A program made the position numbers and the translations under genes. From assembly GCA_020697375.1 (NCBI GenBank), contig JAJFBJ010000029.1, positions 1 to 62,559 of the forward strand: a DNA stretch of 62,559 nucleotides. Reading direction: 5' to 3'. Shown in pieces: positions 62,448 to 62,559 of this stretch (position 1 is the first letter of the stretch; each line of letters opens with the position of its first letter). The stretch is from Nitrospira sp. (GTDB taxonomy: Bacteria > Nitrospirota > Nitrospiria > Nitrospirales > Nitrospiraceae). The notes below the pieces were generated by a model that saw nothing but the letters and a program-made list of their open reading frames with translations, searched no databases and was not told the DNA's origin.

Positions 62448-62559
62448 ATGGAACCCACGCCCGTCATCGGGACGAAGAATAAAAAAGGTCAAGTTTTCAC
62501 CGACCCGCGCATGATGATGCGGGATGCGCCGCGCACCCCGTCGTTTTATACCGGGAGCG
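62448..62559 (+). CDS. Start of a hypothetical protein, cut by the window end
   Basis: ATG 62448 follows aaggaggcccgct, the strongest ribosome site in this part of the window. The 37 visible codons read MEPTPVIGTKNKKGQVFTDP and RMMMRDAPRTPSFYTG, without a stop. No domain can be recognised from this much. It is 12 bases downstream of the cysteine-rich micro-protein frame. Confidence 0.55.
   Translation, partial: MEPTPVIGTKNKKGQVFTDPRMMMRDAPRTPSFYTGS

Noticed and set aside
62228..62467. 79-codon minus-strand frame near the right end
   Set aside because: It lies opposite the micro-protein and the strong plus-strand ribosome site and has no recognisable features.
1..62559. CRISPR array, rRNA, complete tRNA, insertion sequence with transposase
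   Set aside because: No regularly spaced repeats, rRNA motifs, full tRNA cloverleaf or transposase-like protein was seen anywhere in the window.

Overview
The window is 62.6 kb of GC-rich, gene-dense bacterial chromosome. It has no rRNA, complete tRNA, CRISPR array or transposase. A Gram-negative, Nitrospira-like chemolithoautotroph (Nitrospirota) fits best: a Wzx/Wzy-type polysaccharide locus, a KdsC-type phosphatase, a DhnA-type class I aldolase beside fructose-1,6-bisphosphatase, a PIN/TRAM-ispD-ispF-cysE block, a giant NdvB-like glucan synthase, TonB and RND systems, and small stress genes. The assignment rests on gene content and order recalled from that phylum, not on a marker gene.

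Region 1 (1-18.6 kb, all +) is an exopolysaccharide/O-antigen locus. It starts with a wrecked methyltransferase, then has five GT4-type glycosyltransferases, two SAM methyltransferases, an O-antigen polymerase/ligase fused to another GT4 domain, a Wzx-like flippase, a WcaJ-like undecaprenyl-phosphate sugar transferase, a KdsC-like phosphatase, and the GDP-mannose pair manC/manB. WcaJ would load the first sugar on undecaprenyl phosphate, the glycosyltransferases extend it (at least partly from GDP-mannose), the flippase exports it and the Wzy-like protein polymerises or ligates it.

Region 2 (17.8-28.9 kb) is housekeeping: DUF3108 protein, fbp, class I aldolase, DegP/HtrA, PIN-TRAM protein, ispD, ispF, cysE, then truA and an AMIN/amidase_3 cell-wall hydrolase on -, a shortened YacP/NYN protein on + and tatD on -. 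Region 3 (29-39.1 kb, -) holds a 2,906-residue cyclic beta-glucan synthase homologue and a class I DAHP synthase.

Region 4 (39.3-49.9 kb) is an accessory transport region. A His-rich exported protein, a TonB-dependent receptor and a TonB_C-like exported protein are followed by a HigBA-type toxin-antitoxin pair and a divergent MarR/RND efflux unit. Two pieces of a paralogue of the TonB_C-like gene flank the efflux unit, as if it had been inserted into that paralogue. A truncated Hsp20 relic lies next to the right-hand piece. Three copies of a dispersed palindromic repeat occur at 16.1, 42.2 and 48.6 kb.

Region 5 (50-62.6 kb) is a looser stress and repair region. It has a BACON/FN3 surface protein, a bacterioferritin lacking several ferroxidase ligands, two lipoproteins, a GrlR-like protein, RtcB RNA ligase next to a PolX-like protein whose polymerase active site is lost but whose PHP domain looks intact, a prolyl-4-hydroxylase-like dioxygenase, a BrkB-family membrane protein, and several very small genes separated by long stretches with no recognisable coding.
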